From NCBI GenBank assembly GCA_963841105.1, contig CAWJCB010000008.1:248001-312000 (forward strand): a DNA stretch of 64,000 nucleotides, given 5' to 3'. Origin of the DNA: VAZQ01 sp963841105 (GTDB lineage: Bacteria > Pseudomonadota > Alphaproteobacteria > Rhizobiales > Xanthobacteraceae). Both the position numbers and the translations under genes were made by a program. The notes below the pieces were generated by a model that ran no database searches, was not told the origin of the DNA, and saw only the letters and a list, made by a program, of their open reading frames with translations. Below, piece by piece: positions 27,994 through 36,832 of the stretch; positions within the stretch are counted from its first letter, which is position 1, and every line of letters begins with the position of its first letter.

Positions 27994-28445
27994 CAGATAA
28001 CCTCCGTCACTGACTTGATAGCCGCGCGGATCCGCAGATAGGTGCCACATCGGCAGATGTTGCCGGACATCGCGTCGGCGATCTGCTGGTCGTTCGGCTT
28101 CGGCGTTTGTTTCAGCAGAGCCGCCGCCTGCATGATCTGGCCGGGTTGGCAATAGCCGCACTGGGGCACATTGTTGGCTTCCCAGGCGCGCTGGATTGGG
28201 TGAATGCCCCCGGGGCTGAGACCTTCGATGGTGACGATCTCGTGTCCGGCCGCATCGGCGATCGGCGTGATGCAGGAGCGAATCGCCTGGCCATCCATGT
28301 GGACCGTGCACGCGCCACAGGCTCCGATGCCACAGCCGAACTTGGTGCCGGTCAGCCCAAGAAGGTCGCGAATGGCCCAAAGCAGTGGTATTTGCGGGTC
28401 AGCATCAATGTTGCGAGGCGTGCCGTTGATCCGAATTGTTGTCAT
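27993..28445 (-). CDS. 2Fe-2S subunit of a xanthine dehydrogenase-family (IorA-like) hydroxylase
   Basis: 150 residues with both iron-sulfur clusters: the ferredoxin-like C-G-I-G-A-C-G-A-C motif near residues 38-46, and the helical-domain motif QCGYCQPGQIM with SGNICRCGTY. It relays electrons from the molybdenum subunit encoded next to it, with which it overlaps (TGATG). Length and layout match IorA/CoxS-type subunits. There is no FAD subunit nearby, as is usual for the isoquinoline-oxidoreductase type, which use a membrane or cytochrome acceptor. Confidence 0.95.
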   Translation of the reverse strand: MTTIRINGTPRNIDADPQIPLLWAIRDLLGLTGTKFGCGIGACGACTVHMDGQAIRSCITPIADAAGHEIVTIEGLSPGGIHPIQRAWEANNVPQCGYCQPGQIMQAAALLKQTPKPNDQQIADAMSGNICRCGTYLRIRAAIKSVTEVI

Positions 28446-28461
28446 GATGAAACCTCGCGCT

Positions 28462-29484
28462 TCAATTCAGGGCGACCGGAGGGGCAACGTGAAGCCCAGC
28501 CTCCTCAGCGGCAATCAGGCCGAGCGCAGTCCAGTCGAGACCGGCGTAGCCGCGTGCGATTCCGGTGATCAACCGGTCGCGCACCACGCTTACCGATGGC
28601 ATCGGGGCGCCGGCGCTTTCTGCCTCGGCAAGCGCCAAACGCACATCCTTGAGTGCCAGGGGCATGACAAATCCGGGCGCGTAGCTCTGCCTGATGATCT
28701 TGCCGCCATAGATTTTATGCACGCGTCCGCCGAACATCGTGCTTGTCAGGACGTCGATGAAAGGCTGGGGATCGAGTCCCCGCTTGAGAGTTACAGCGAC
28801 GGCTTCTCCAAGCACCTCCAGTGCGGTCGCGGTCATCATGTTACCGAGCAGTTTGATAAGATTTGCGTGTCCGGGATCGGCTCCGATCACGAACGTCCGC
28901 TGTCCGATATTGTCGAGGAGTGGCCGGCAGCGCTCAACGTCAGCTGCAGGGCCGGCGACGACGATGAAGAGCTGGCGCGCCCTGGCGGCATCCGGATTTC
29001 CGAACACCGGCGCTGCGACGTAGCCTTGCCCTTGCCGCGCATGCTCGCTCGCAAGGTGAGCCGCGGCGGCCGTGCTTATCGTGCTCATCGAAAGATGAAT
29101 TGCGCCGGGCGTCATGCCCAAGGCCAGACCATCGATACCGAGGTCCGCACGTCCAAATACAACGTCGTGAACTGTGTCATCATCGGGCAGCATGCTGATG
29201 ACGACCTCGCAGGCGAACAGGTCGGCGATATCCGTCGTGGGCTTGAGACCGAGCGCCGCGAGCTTGCTCATCTGGTCCGGACGACGGACATATGCGATCA
29301 CGCGGCGTCCGGCGGCGGCAAGGTTTGCGGCCATCGCCGTGCCCATGTGACCAAGACCGACAAAGCCGATTTCGCCCGGCAGCGCCCGTCGGCTGTTTGA
29401 TCCAGAACCGCCCCGTTGCTCCGGGGGCGCGGCCTTGGATGCTCCAGGGCAGGCGAGAGAAGAACCGGGCTCGTCCTTGAACAT
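28462..29484 (-). CDS. NAD(P)-dependent beta-hydroxyacid dehydrogenase (3-hydroxyisobutyrate dehydrogenase family)
   Basis: About 340 residues. Rossmann motif GEIGFVGLGHMGTAMAANLA, the LSMSTIS substrate segment, the catalytic-Lys region NLIKLLGNMMTATALEVLGE and a C-terminal all-helical domain are those of the 6-phosphogluconate / 3-hydroxyisobutyrate dehydrogenase family. It oxidises a 2- or 3-hydroxy acid, or reduces a semialdehyde. The ATG at 29484 has AGGAGG 7 bases upstream; the N-terminal extension of about 35 Pro/Gly/Ser-rich residues before the Rossmann fold is unusual. It is 16 bp upstream of the 2Fe-2S subunit, so probably the first gene of a four-gene catabolic operon. Confidence 0.9.
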   Translation of the reverse strand: MFKDEPGSSLACPGASKAAPPEQRGGSGSNSRRALPGEIGFVGLGHMGTAMAANLAAAGRRVIAYVRRPDQMSKLAALGLKPTTDIADLFACEVVISMLPDDDTVHDVVFGRADLGIDGLALGMTPGAIHLSMSTISTAAAAHLASEHARQGQGYVAAPVFGNPDAARARQLFIVVAGPAADVERCRPLLDNIGQRTFVIGADPGHANLIKLLGNMMTATALEVLGEAVAVTLKRGLDPQPFIDVLTSTMFGGRVHKIYGGKIIRQSYAPGFVMPLALKDVRLALAEAESAGAPMPSVSVVRDRLITGIARGYAGLDWTALGLIAAEEAGLHVAPPVALN

Positions 29485-29639
29485 AAGGCGCCTCCTGATC
29501 AAGTGCTGATGCAATGTCTGATGCATTCGGATCTTGCGACCCGGGCTTGCCGCATAATGTATCGATTAGCAGGTGCCGCGCTTGTTGAAGCTTGCTGTGC
29601 TTCAAGCGATCTTGCTCAGAAACTGGTCGCGGCTCGCTT

Positions 29640-31025
29640 TCAATGCACTTGCGTGCAGGCAATCTCCGCCGTGCAACCCGGGCCGGGGGCGATCGTAAGA
29701 CGGAAGCCATGCAACTTGACGATCGCAGCGACGAGACTCAGGCCCAGACCCAGCCCCTCGGTACGCCGGCTTTTGTCTGAGCGATAGAACCGCTTCGTGA
29801 CCGCTTCGCGTTCGTTTTCCGGAATGCCGGGACCGGTATCGCTCACCCGGATTATGGTCTCGCCTTCGCGCCGAAACACCGCGAGCTCCACGCGTCCGCC
29901 CTCGGGGGTGAATTTCACCGCGTTGTCGACCAGATTGGCCACGGCCTCGAACAGCAGATCGCGGTCGCCGTGCACGATCGCTTCATCTGCGGCTTGGCCC
30001 TGGAGGGTGACACGTTTGTCCTCGGCGATCGGCTCGTAGAGATCACCTACCTCGCGCACCAGACCAGCGAGCCGGACCTGGCTGAACCCTTCGAGCCGGC
30101 GGCTATGCTCGATTTCGGCAATACGCAGCAGGGCGGTAATTATGGCCAACGATTGGTCGAGACCGGCGATCGCCTGGTCGGCAACTGCGCGCAATTCGTC
30201 GAGTGTTGCAGCTCGCTCGCGGCCGCGCTCGAGGCGTATCCGAACGCGAGTGAGGGGCGTGCGCAGGTCATGCGCGATGTCGTCGCCGACACCGGCAATC
30301 TCACGGATGAGAGCTTCCATCTCACCCAGCATCCGGTTGACGCTGACGGCAAGCTGGTCGAACGGGTCATCGCGACCGCGGGTCGGCAGGCGCTCGCGCA
30401 AATCGCCGGCCACGATACGCTGGATACGCCGGTTGACTTCCGAGAGCCGGTTGAGAGCACGCAGGCTCAACACCATTCCAATCACCACTGCCAAACCAAA
30501 CGCGAGCAACAGGCCCAGCGCGAGGGCGCGCCCGACGATTCCCGCGATTTCGGAGATCTCGTCGATGTTGCGGCCGATCACAAGAATTTCGCCGCTCGGC
30601 AGCGGATGCGCGGCGACGCGTACTTTCTGCATCTCGCGGCCGCGGTCGTCGACCCGAACGACCACGGCATCGGCCGGGACGTCCGGTGTAAGGCCGGGCG
30701 GCGGGCGTTCCATATTGCCGGCGACGCGGTGACCGTCGGCGCCGAACAGGCCCGCGATCTTGATGCGACGGGGGTCCTTGCGCAATCGATCGTCGATCTC
30801 CGCCAGCCGCTGCTCCGGCGTATTGGCCGCGAAGACGCGCAACTCCTCAGCGAGCAAGACATCGTACTGGGACGTCATGTAGGCCGCGGTCTGCCAATAG
30901 ACGAAGCCGAACAAAACCAAGGTGCACAGAACAAAGGCGCCGGCGACGGCGAGCGTCCAGCGAAACGTGGTCGTGCGGGCGAAATCAGGCAGGCGCACGG
31001 AGGATGAAGCCCACGCCGCGCACAT
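29640..31025 (-). CDS. Sensor histidine kinase
   Basis: 461 residues. Two membrane helices (about 22-45 and 165-190) bracket a periplasmic sensor domain, followed by HAMP (LRALNRLSEVNRRIQRIVAG), the dimerisation/phosphoacceptor helix DDIAHDLRTPLTRV (His252) and an HATPase domain with NLVDNAVKFTP, VSDTGPGIP and GLGLGLSLV. It autophosphorylates and passes phosphate to the response regulator encoded just upstream, whose 3' end it overlaps. The sensed signal is not evident. ATG 31025 is given; a GTG at 30998 would shorten the overlap with the regulator. Confidence 0.93.
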   Translation of the reverse strand: MCAAWASSSVRLPDFARTTTFRWTLAVAGAFVLCTLVLFGFVYWQTAAYMTSQYDVLLAEELRVFAANTPEQRLAEIDDRLRKDPRRIKIAGLFGADGHRVAGNMERPPPGLTPDVPADAVVVRVDDRGREMQKVRVAAHPLPSGEILVIGRNIDEISEIAGIVGRALALGLLLAFGLAVVIGMVLSLRALNRLSEVNRRIQRIVAGDLRERLPTRGRDDPFDQLAVSVNRMLGEMEALIREIAGVGDDIAHDLRTPLTRVRIRLERGRERAATLDELRAVADQAIAGLDQSLAIITALLRIAEIEHSRRLEGFSQVRLAGLVREVGDLYEPIAEDKRVTLQGQAADEAIVHGDRDLLFEAVANLVDNAVKFTPEGGRVELAVFRREGETIIRVSDTGPGIPENEREAVTKRFYRSDKSRRTEGLGLGLSLVAAIVKLHGFRLTIAPGPGCTAEIACTQVH

Positions 31026-31662
31026 TGTGAATCATCGGCGGCTCATGCGGCTCATCCACCTTGCGTCGCAGCCGCCCCATATGAACATCGACGAGGTTGG
31101 TCTGGGGAACGAACTTGTAGTTCCACACCTCTTCCAGCAGCATCGCGCGCGTCAGCATCTGCTCCTTGCGACGCATCATGTATTCGAGCAGGCGGAATTC
31201 GCGCGGCAACAGATCGATCTTGCGGTCACCGCGCGTGGCGGTGCGCCCGATGAGATCGAGCTCGAGCGGTCCTGCGCGGAGCACCGTATCGCGGCTTTCT
31301 GCCGGCCGGCGCAACAGCGCCTCAAGCCGGGCGACGAGCTCCACCGTTGCGAACGGCTTGGTGAGATAGTCGTCACCTCCTGCGCGCAATCCGCGCACCC
31401 GATCGTCCACCGCGCCGAGCGCGCTCAAAACCATGACCGGCGTGCGCACGCCCTCGTGCCGCAAGGCTTCGATGATGGTGAGACCGTCCATGCCCGGCAA
31501 GAGGCGATCGATGATCATGACTTCTGCCCCGCCGGAACGCGCCTTATCCAGCCCTTCAATGCCGGTCGCGGCCCAGTCAACGTCAAAGCCCCGATCGCCG
31601 AGCTCGGCCCTGATTTCGTCGGCTGTCTCCTTGTCATCCTCGATGAGGAGCAGTCTCGGCAT
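30985..31662 (-). CDS. OmpR-family response regulator
   Basis: About 225 residues. The receiver domain has the acidic pocket LLLIEDD (Asp9/Asp10), phosphoacceptor Asp52 in MIIDRLLPGMDG and Lys in YLTKPF. The C-terminal winged helix includes LLPREFRLLEYMMRRKEQML and TNLVDVHMGRLRRKVD. It acts as DNA-binding partner of the histidine kinase encoded directly downstream (overlap about 40 bp). MPRLLLIEDD at 31662 is taken as start; the frame is open upstream to 31866, and ATG 31683 is another candidate. An unusual 60-codon open leader therefore precedes it. Confidence 0.93.
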   Translation of the reverse strand: MPRLLLIEDDKETADEIRAELGDRGFDVDWAATGIEGLDKARSGGAEVMIIDRLLPGMDGLTIIEALRHEGVRTPVMVLSALGAVDDRVRGLRAGGDDYLTKPFATVELVARLEALLRRPAESRDTVLRAGPLELDLIGRTATRGDRKIDLLPREFRLLEYMMRRKEQMLTRAMLLEEVWNYKFVPQTNLVDVHMGRLRRKVDEPHEPPMIHNVRGVGFILRAPA

Positions 31663-32346
31663 CAACTCGTTCCCAGGCGCCATTTTCTCAGGCGCTAAGA
31701 CGGCGGAGACAGTTGCGTCCCCGGATGTCGCCAGCGCCGATGTTCGCGGGGCGTCGATTTCCCTGTCTACGCGCCAATTATCTGCCATCCATGCTGCACC
31801 GAAAACATCTAATTTTCGACCTCCAATCTCGCTTGAAAGATAAGTCCCCGATAGCGGAGACGCCATTAAATTGATTGTTAGAAGTCCGGAACGGTCATAT
31901 CGTCACATGGGAGCGACGGCTTCGCAGCCTCGTTCGCAATTCGAGTGGAATCAATTAGTGCTTCGCAGAAAGCTGCAACTCTACGCAAAATAGAGCAACC
32001 CGGCACAAGGCGGCGGCGCCCTGTAAGGTTACAGGGAGACTGACTCCCGGCGCCGTCTTCCGATCAAACCACGTTCATACGCGCTGACGCCGGAAGTTAT
32101 CCGCATTCTGTCGAAGCCGAAATCTTGTAAGGTGATCAGCGTGTGACGCACTGCCCACCGTGTCCCGCTGGCGCGAGGAGCTCGGGATCACGCCGGTGAC
32201 GACGAGGGCCGCGAGCTGGTACGAGATGTCCGGCATGTGGGCCTGGCATGCCGAGTAGCGAGCTGTTCGCTCCTCGTGACGGCAACAAGGATTTGCAGGC
32301 GCAGGCGCCGATCGGCGACAACCACCGGCGATAACAGGGATGTCTC
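31663..32346. other. Intergenic region upstream of response regulator and aldehyde dehydrogenase
   Basis: About 680 bp between divergent genes. It contains the second copy of a 47-nt conserved element (31974-32020) followed by GTAAGGTTACAGGG and a G/C-rich hairpin-prone stretch. Around 32160-32260 a short frame (VSRWREELGITPVTTRAASW, ending WHAE) looks peptide-like but has no start signal I trust. No other gene seen. Confidence 0.5.
31974..32020. repeat. 47-nt conserved intergenic element, copy B
   Basis: Gapless partner of 11330-11376 (about 36/47 identical), with the identical core CGGCACAAGGCGG. It lies about 310 bp upstream of the two-component system (minus strand) and 327 bp upstream of the aldehyde dehydrogenase (plus strand). 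Confidence 0.45.
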
Positions 32347-33732
32347 ATGGCGGCTTCTGACTTCGCGGATTTGGTCGCCCGGCACCGAGACTACTTTCTC
32401 GCCGGCAAAACCCGCCCGATCGAATGGCGCGAGACCCAGCTGAAGGCTCTGCAAGCGCTGATGACGGAGCGTGCGGAGGATTTCTTCGACGCGCTTTGGA
32501 AGGACATGCGCCGTAACCGCATCGATTCCGACGTCACCGACGTCAAATACGTCGCGGACGAGGCGGCCTATGCGCGGCAGCACCTGCGACGCTGGATGCA
32601 TCCTTTAAATGTGAGCACGCCGCTCATCATGGCGCCGGGACATACCAAGGTGCGCTTTGATCCGCTCGGGGTCGGGCTGATCATCGGAGCCTGGAACTAC
32701 CCCATCATGCTGTCCTTGTCGCCTCTCGTGGCAGCGATCGCGGGCGGGAATGCCGCGGTCATTAAGCCGTCGGAAGTGTCACCCGCCTGCACCGACGCGA
32801 TCGCCCGGCTGGTGCCGCAATATCTCGATCCCGACGCAGTTTCCGTCGTGGTCGGCGGAGTGCCGGAGACGACCGCCCTGCTCGAGCAGAAATGGGACCA
32901 CATCTTCTTCACCGGCGGGCCGCCGATCGGCAAAGTCGTCATGGCCGCCGCGGCCAAAAATCTCACGCCGGTGGTGCTCGAGCTGGGCGGCAAGAACCCG
33001 ACGATTGTGCACGCCTCGGCGGATTTGCGCGTGGCCGCCCGCCGTATCGCCCAGGGCCGATGGGTGAATGCCGGGCAAACATGCACCGCGCCGGATCATG
33101 TGTTGGTGTTCAAGGACGTCGCGAAGGATTTCCTGGAGCACCTGAAAAAGGCCGTGGTCGCCTTCTACGGCGCGGACCCGCAGCAGAGCCCGGACTTCGG
33201 TCGCATTGTGAATGCCCGTCACTTCGACCGGCTGACGCGCCTTCTCGGCAGCGGCGACATTTACCACGGCGGCCAACATGCGCGCGACGATCTGTTCATC
33301 GCGCCAACCATCCTCGTCAATGTGGCGCGCGATTCTTTGATCATGCAGGAAGAGGTTTTTGGTCCGATCCTGCCGGTGCTGGAGGTCGAAAGCGTCGAGG
33401 AGGTGATCCGGCAAGTCAACGCGCAGCCGCGCCCGCTTGGTCTTTACGTATTCGCGGAGGATCCTCACGTCGCCGAGCAAATTCTTGATGCGACCGAATC
33501 CGGGGACGCGGCGGTCAACGACTGTACGCTCCAGCCGCTGGTGCGGGAGCTTCCGTTCGGCGGTGTTGGAAGCTCGGGGATGGGTAAGTATCACGGCGAG
33601 TGGGGCTTTCGCGCCTATACCAATGCGCGCGGCGTGCTTTACCACAGCACGAAGCTCGATCCGGGGGTTCGCTATCCGCCCTATAGTGAGCATGAGCGGC
33701 TGCGTGGACTGTTGACGCGCCTGACGTTTTAG
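32347..33732 (+). CDS. Aldehyde dehydrogenase (class 3-like)
   Basis: 461 residues, the short form typical of class 3 / coniferyl-aldehyde-type dehydrogenases that lack the N-terminal extension. Catalytic Cys246 is in NAGQTCTAPDHV and general base Glu212 in VVLELGGKNP; cofactor-site segments GAWNYPIMLSLSPL and FFTGGPPIGKVV are intact. It oxidises aldehydes to acids with NAD(P)+, probably fatty or aromatic aldehydes by family. No partner gene is obvious. The upstream context is non-coding, so it is probably a single-gene unit. Confidence 0.95.
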   Translation: MAASDFADLVARHRDYFLAGKTRPIEWRETQLKALQALMTERAEDFFDALWKDMRRNRIDSDVTDVKYVADEAAYARQHLRRWMHPLNVSTPLIMAPGHTKVRFDPLGVGLIIGAWNYPIMLSLSPLVAAIAGGNAAVIKPSEVSPACTDAIARLVPQYLDPDAVSVVVGGVPETTALLEQKWDHIFFTGGPPIGKVVMAAAAKNLTPVVLELGGKNPTIVHASADLRVAARRIAQGRWVNAGQTCTAPDHVLVFKDVAKDFLEHLKKAVVAFYGADPQQSPDFGRIVNARHFDRLTRLLGSGDIYHGGQHARDDLFIAPTILVNVARDSLIMQEEVFGPILPVLEVESVEEVIRQVNAQPRPLGLYVFAEDPHVAEQILDATESGDAAVNDCTLQPLVRELPFGGVGSSGMGKYHGEWGFRAYTNARGVLYHSTKLDPGVRYPPYSEHERLRGLLTRLTF

Positions 33733-33881
33733 GTCGGCGCACCACCGCTTGGGCGGACGCCGCGTTCAGGCTCCTCGGCAGTGGGTCTCTCCTCCCACCC
33801 TCTGGCCGCGTACCGGACGGAACCGGGGCAGGCTGGTGCGGGTTATAGGCTGAATATTCTCCAAGCGAATGGGAAACCGTC

Positions 33882-34151
33882 ATGGCCAGATGCGAAACCT
33901 GCGGCAACGACTACGACAAGGCATTTCAAGTGAGCATGAATGGCACGACGCACACCTTCGACAGCTTCGAGTGTGCGATCCATGCGCTTGCTCCGACCTG
34001 TGACAATTGCGGCATTCATATTGTCGGCCACGGGCTCGAAAAGGAAGGCACCTTCTTCTGTTGCGAGCATTGCGCCGAGGTAAAAGGCGTGATGGGTCTG
34101 CGCGACCGAATAGGAGCAGGCGGCGTGATCGAAATGGGTTCCCGCGTATAA
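33882..34151 (+). CDS. Cys-rich zinc-ribbon-like small protein
   Basis: 89 residues with paired cysteines: RCETCGNDYDKAF, FECAIHAL, TCDNCGIHIVGHG and FFCCEHCAEVKG. The pattern suggests two small metal (zinc) knuckles. Close relatives are common short conserved hypothetical proteins in Hyphomicrobiales and actinobacteria, sometimes called metallothionein-like; no function is established. It stands alone between the aldehyde dehydrogenase and a repeat. Confidence 0.8.
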   Translation: MARCETCGNDYDKAFQVSMNGTTHTFDSFECAIHALAPTCDNCGIHIVGHGLEKEGTFFCCEHCAEVKGVMGLRDRIGAGGVIEMGSRV

Positions 34152-34185
34152 TCGAGCTTTGCGCCAGGAGCGGTGACAAGGCTGC

Positions 34186-34265
34186 TGGAAGTAAAATTGA
34201 ACGCGCGATCTCGCACCCCGGCGTTATTCCTCGGGACCTCCTCAACGCGCAGCGCTTGACAAGAT
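34186..34265. repeat. 80-bp direct repeat, copy A
   Basis: 77 of 80 bases are identical to 37112-37191 in the same orientation; weaker similarity extends about 30 bp further right. On the minus strand it encodes LRRSRGITPGCEIARSILLP, the start of the degraded gene at copy B, but continues here into unrelated sequence. The two copies bracket the enolase-superfamily and Bug genes. Confidence 0.9.
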
Positions 34266-34458
34266 GCCCGAGTGGCATGGTGGTATAATTTCTATATGAG
34301 GCGATGCTGGCCATCTGGCAATCGACGCCGATCGTCTCACCCATTTTGTATCGGTGTTCCCGGAGCAACAGGCGGAACTTTGGGCTGCGACGAGCGATCC
34401 TGATCGGGGCGGGCATTCCACGCTGATGCGTTGCAACACATTAGATGCAGGAGATCAA

Positions 34459-35670
34459 ATGCCGATGAAGGCGCCGCAGCAAACAGAACATGTGTTGGAT
34501 GCCTCGCATCGTGCCGCGCCGATCGCCCGCGTCAAGGCGACGCCGCTCAACATTCCGATCGAGTTCAGCGTTGTCGGCGTCACCCGCTCGACTTCACTCT
34601 CGGTCTGCCTGTGCGAGGTCGAGACCACGGATGGACTGATCGGCTACGGCCTGACCGGAATCACCGAGGAGGAGGTCATCGCTGCCATCATCGACGAGAT
34701 CGCGGCGCCCGCGATCGTTGGCGAAGACGCCTTGCGTCATGAACGCATCTGGGATCGGCTCTACTGGCTGCTTTCGCCGCGCGGACAGACAGGTTACGCG
34801 GCACACGCAATTGCCGCGATCGATCTTGCGCTGTGGGATATCAAGGGTAAGGCGCTTGGCGAGCCGGTGTGGCGCCTGCTGGGCGGCGCGCGCGACCGCG
34901 TGCCGGTCTACACCACCTTCGGCTTTGCCTTTCTGGATCGCGACACGCTCGCAGCAGCGGCGAAACATTGGGTCGGACAGGGCCACAAGCGGCTGAAGAT
35001 GACAGTCGGCGCCGACGCGCTGCAGAAACGCGACACGCCGCGGCCACAGGCTGATGTGATCACCGAAGATGCACGCCGCATCTTTGCGGTCCGCGAGACC
35101 ATCGGCAACGAGATCGAGCTGTTCATCGATGCCAATTGCAGTCTCGACCCATTCCACGCGCTGCGGCTGGCGCGCGACGTGGAACCGGCGCGGATCGGAT
35201 TTTTTGAGGAACCGATCACGCAGAACGACGTGTGCCTGATGGCGGAGATGCGTCGCCAAACCGCAGTGCCACTGGCCGCAGGCCAGAATGAGGGTCTCGC
35301 CTACCGCTTTCGCGATTTGCTGCTGCAGGGCGCGGTCGATGTGCTGCAGCCAAACGTCGCGATCGGCGGCGGCTTCACCCAGTGCGTCAAGGTTGCGGGC
35401 ATGGCGTCAGCGTTCAATGTGCCCATCGCCAATGGTGGCGCATGGCCCTTCCACAACATGCATCTGCATGCCGGCGTCGCCAATGGCGGGTTGGTCGAGT
35501 ATCACCTGCCAGCCGTCAATCTCTGCGCGCAAATCTATGACGGACTGCCGGCGCCGAAAGATGGCTGGCTGACCTTGCCGACGACGCCGGGGCTCGGCTT
35601 CGCCCCGAACATCGACCGCGTCGTCGAGCTTGCCAAGCGGCCTCTCTCAGGTGGCCGCGGCAAGGGATGA
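34459..35670 (+). CDS. Mandelate racemase/muconate lactonizing enzyme family protein (enolase superfamily)
   Basis: About 403 residues. The N-terminal capping domain (ARVKATPLNIPIEFSVVGVT) is followed by a TIM barrel with KRLKMTVGAD (catalytic Lys region), metal ligands in LFIDANCSL, FFEEPITQND and AAGQNEG, and the His-containing end NGGAWPFHNMHLHAG. These enzymes abstract a proton alpha to a carboxylate, then racemise or dehydrate an acid sugar or related compound. The ATG at 34459 has AGGAGA 6 bases upstream. It is followed 187 bp later by a Bug receptor on the same strand, a pairing that suggests uptake and metabolism of one hydroxy acid. Confidence 0.9.
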   Translation: MPMKAPQQTEHVLDASHRAAPIARVKATPLNIPIEFSVVGVTRSTSLSVCLCEVETTDGLIGYGLTGITEEEVIAAIIDEIAAPAIVGEDALRHERIWDRLYWLLSPRGQTGYAAHAIAAIDLALWDIKGKALGEPVWRLLGGARDRVPVYTTFGFAFLDRDTLAAAAKHWVGQGHKRLKMTVGADALQKRDTPRPQADVITEDARRIFAVRETIGNEIELFIDANCSLDPFHALRLARDVEPARIGFFEEPITQNDVCLMAEMRRQTAVPLAAGQNEGLAYRFRDLLLQGAVDVLQPNVAIGGGFTQCVKVAGMASAFNVPIANGGAWPFHNMHLHAGVANGGLVEYHLPAVNLCAQIYDGLPAPKDGWLTLPTTPGLGFAPNIDRVVELAKRPLSGGRGKG

Positions 35671-35856
35671 CCCGTCGATCCGCGAATAGCAGGCTTACCG
35701 CTCGGACGCTGAACATCCGAATAAAGAGCAAGGAGACAACAACTGAGGCCGCAGCCTCCGCCTGCGCCGGCATGAGGAGCGAGCCTGATTTGCCAAAACA
35801 TCGGTAATTCGCAAGAATTCGCGACAGTTTCGGAAGTCATCTGGGGATCCTAGATC

Positions 35857-36831
35857 ATGGCGGCACTTCGCTGGGCGATCGCAGTAGCGGCATCGATATC
35901 GGCGGCGGGCGCGTTCCAGCCGGCGCAGGCCCAGACCTATCCGACCCGGCCGGTCACGATCGTCTCGGCGCAGGCGCCAGGTGGCGCGAGCGATACGCTC
36001 GCGCGTGTGATCGGCGAGCGACTCCAGGCCGCGCTCGGCCAGCCCATCGTCATCGACAGCCGGCCTGGCGCCGGCGGAAACGTTGGCGCCGCGTTCGCGG
36101 CCCGCGCGCCGGCCGACGGCCATACCCTGCTGATCGGCACCGACGCCATGATGACGTCGAACGTCCACCTCTTCCGCAGCATGGCCTTCGATCCGGTGCA
36201 GGACTTCGCACCGATCACGAACGCGGGCGCCAATATCATCACGCTCGCGGTCAACAGCGCAGTTCCGGCCAATTCCGCCGCCGAGCTGATCGCATACGCG
36301 AAGTCGAGGCCGGGTTCGCTGAAATTCGGCTCGTCGGGCATCGCCTCGCCGCATCATCTCGCTGGTGAGCTGCTCAAGCAGAAGACCGACATCGACATCG
36401 TGCACGTGCCCTACCGCGGTGGCGCCTTGTCGGCCAACGATCTCGTCGGCGGTCATATCGAGATGGCGTTTCTCAGCTATTCGTCGGCGGCGCCGCTTGT
36501 CCCGACTGGCAAGATCAGGATTCTCGCGGTTGTCGAAAGGACCCGCTATTCCTTGATACCGGACATTCCCACTGTGGCGGAGACCGTCCCCGGTTTCGAA
36601 ATGTCGTCCTGGCTCGGTTTCTTCGCGCCGGCCGGAGCGCCGGCGCCGATCGTTGCGCGTCTTAACCGAGAGCTCGTGCGGATCCTGCAGGTCGAGGCCG
36701 TCAAGGAGCGTCTCGGCACGCTCGGTCTTGCGGTTATCGCCGACCAGCCCGATGATCTGGCGCAGACGATCCGCGACGGGATCGCGCTGCGCGGCCAGCT
36801 GATCAAAGCCGCCAGCATCCAGCCGGAATAG
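35857..36831 (+). CDS. Bug (TctC-type) tripartite tricarboxylate transporter receptor
   Basis: 324 residues. Signal peptide (MAALRWAIAVAASISAAGAF, cleavage near AQAQ-TYP), then TYPTRPVTIVSAQAPGGASD, the ligand loop RPGAGGNVGAAFAARAPADG and VPYRGGALSANDLVGGHIEM. It captures a carboxylic acid in the periplasm. No membrane TctAB components adjoin, so it is an orphan receptor like the other Bug protein in this window. Its 3' end runs into a degraded gene on the opposite strand. Confidence 0.9.
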   Translation: MAALRWAIAVAASISAAGAFQPAQAQTYPTRPVTIVSAQAPGGASDTLARVIGERLQAALGQPIVIDSRPGAGGNVGAAFAARAPADGHTLLIGTDAMMTSNVHLFRSMAFDPVQDFAPITNAGANIITLAVNSAVPANSAAELIAYAKSRPGSLKFGSSGIASPHHLAGELLKQKTDIDIVHVPYRGGALSANDLVGGHIEMAFLSYSSAAPLVPTGKIRILAVVERTRYSLIPDIPTVAETVPGFEMSSWLGFFAPAGAPAPIVARLNRELVRILQVEAVKERLGTLGLAVIADQPDDLAQTIRDGIALRGQLIKAASIQPE

Positions 36832-36832
36832 T

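Noticed and set aside
32160..32258. Short peptide VSRWREELGITPVTTRAASW... upstream of the aldehyde dehydrogenase
   Set aside because: Peptide-like but without a credible start or ribosome site, and too short to support.
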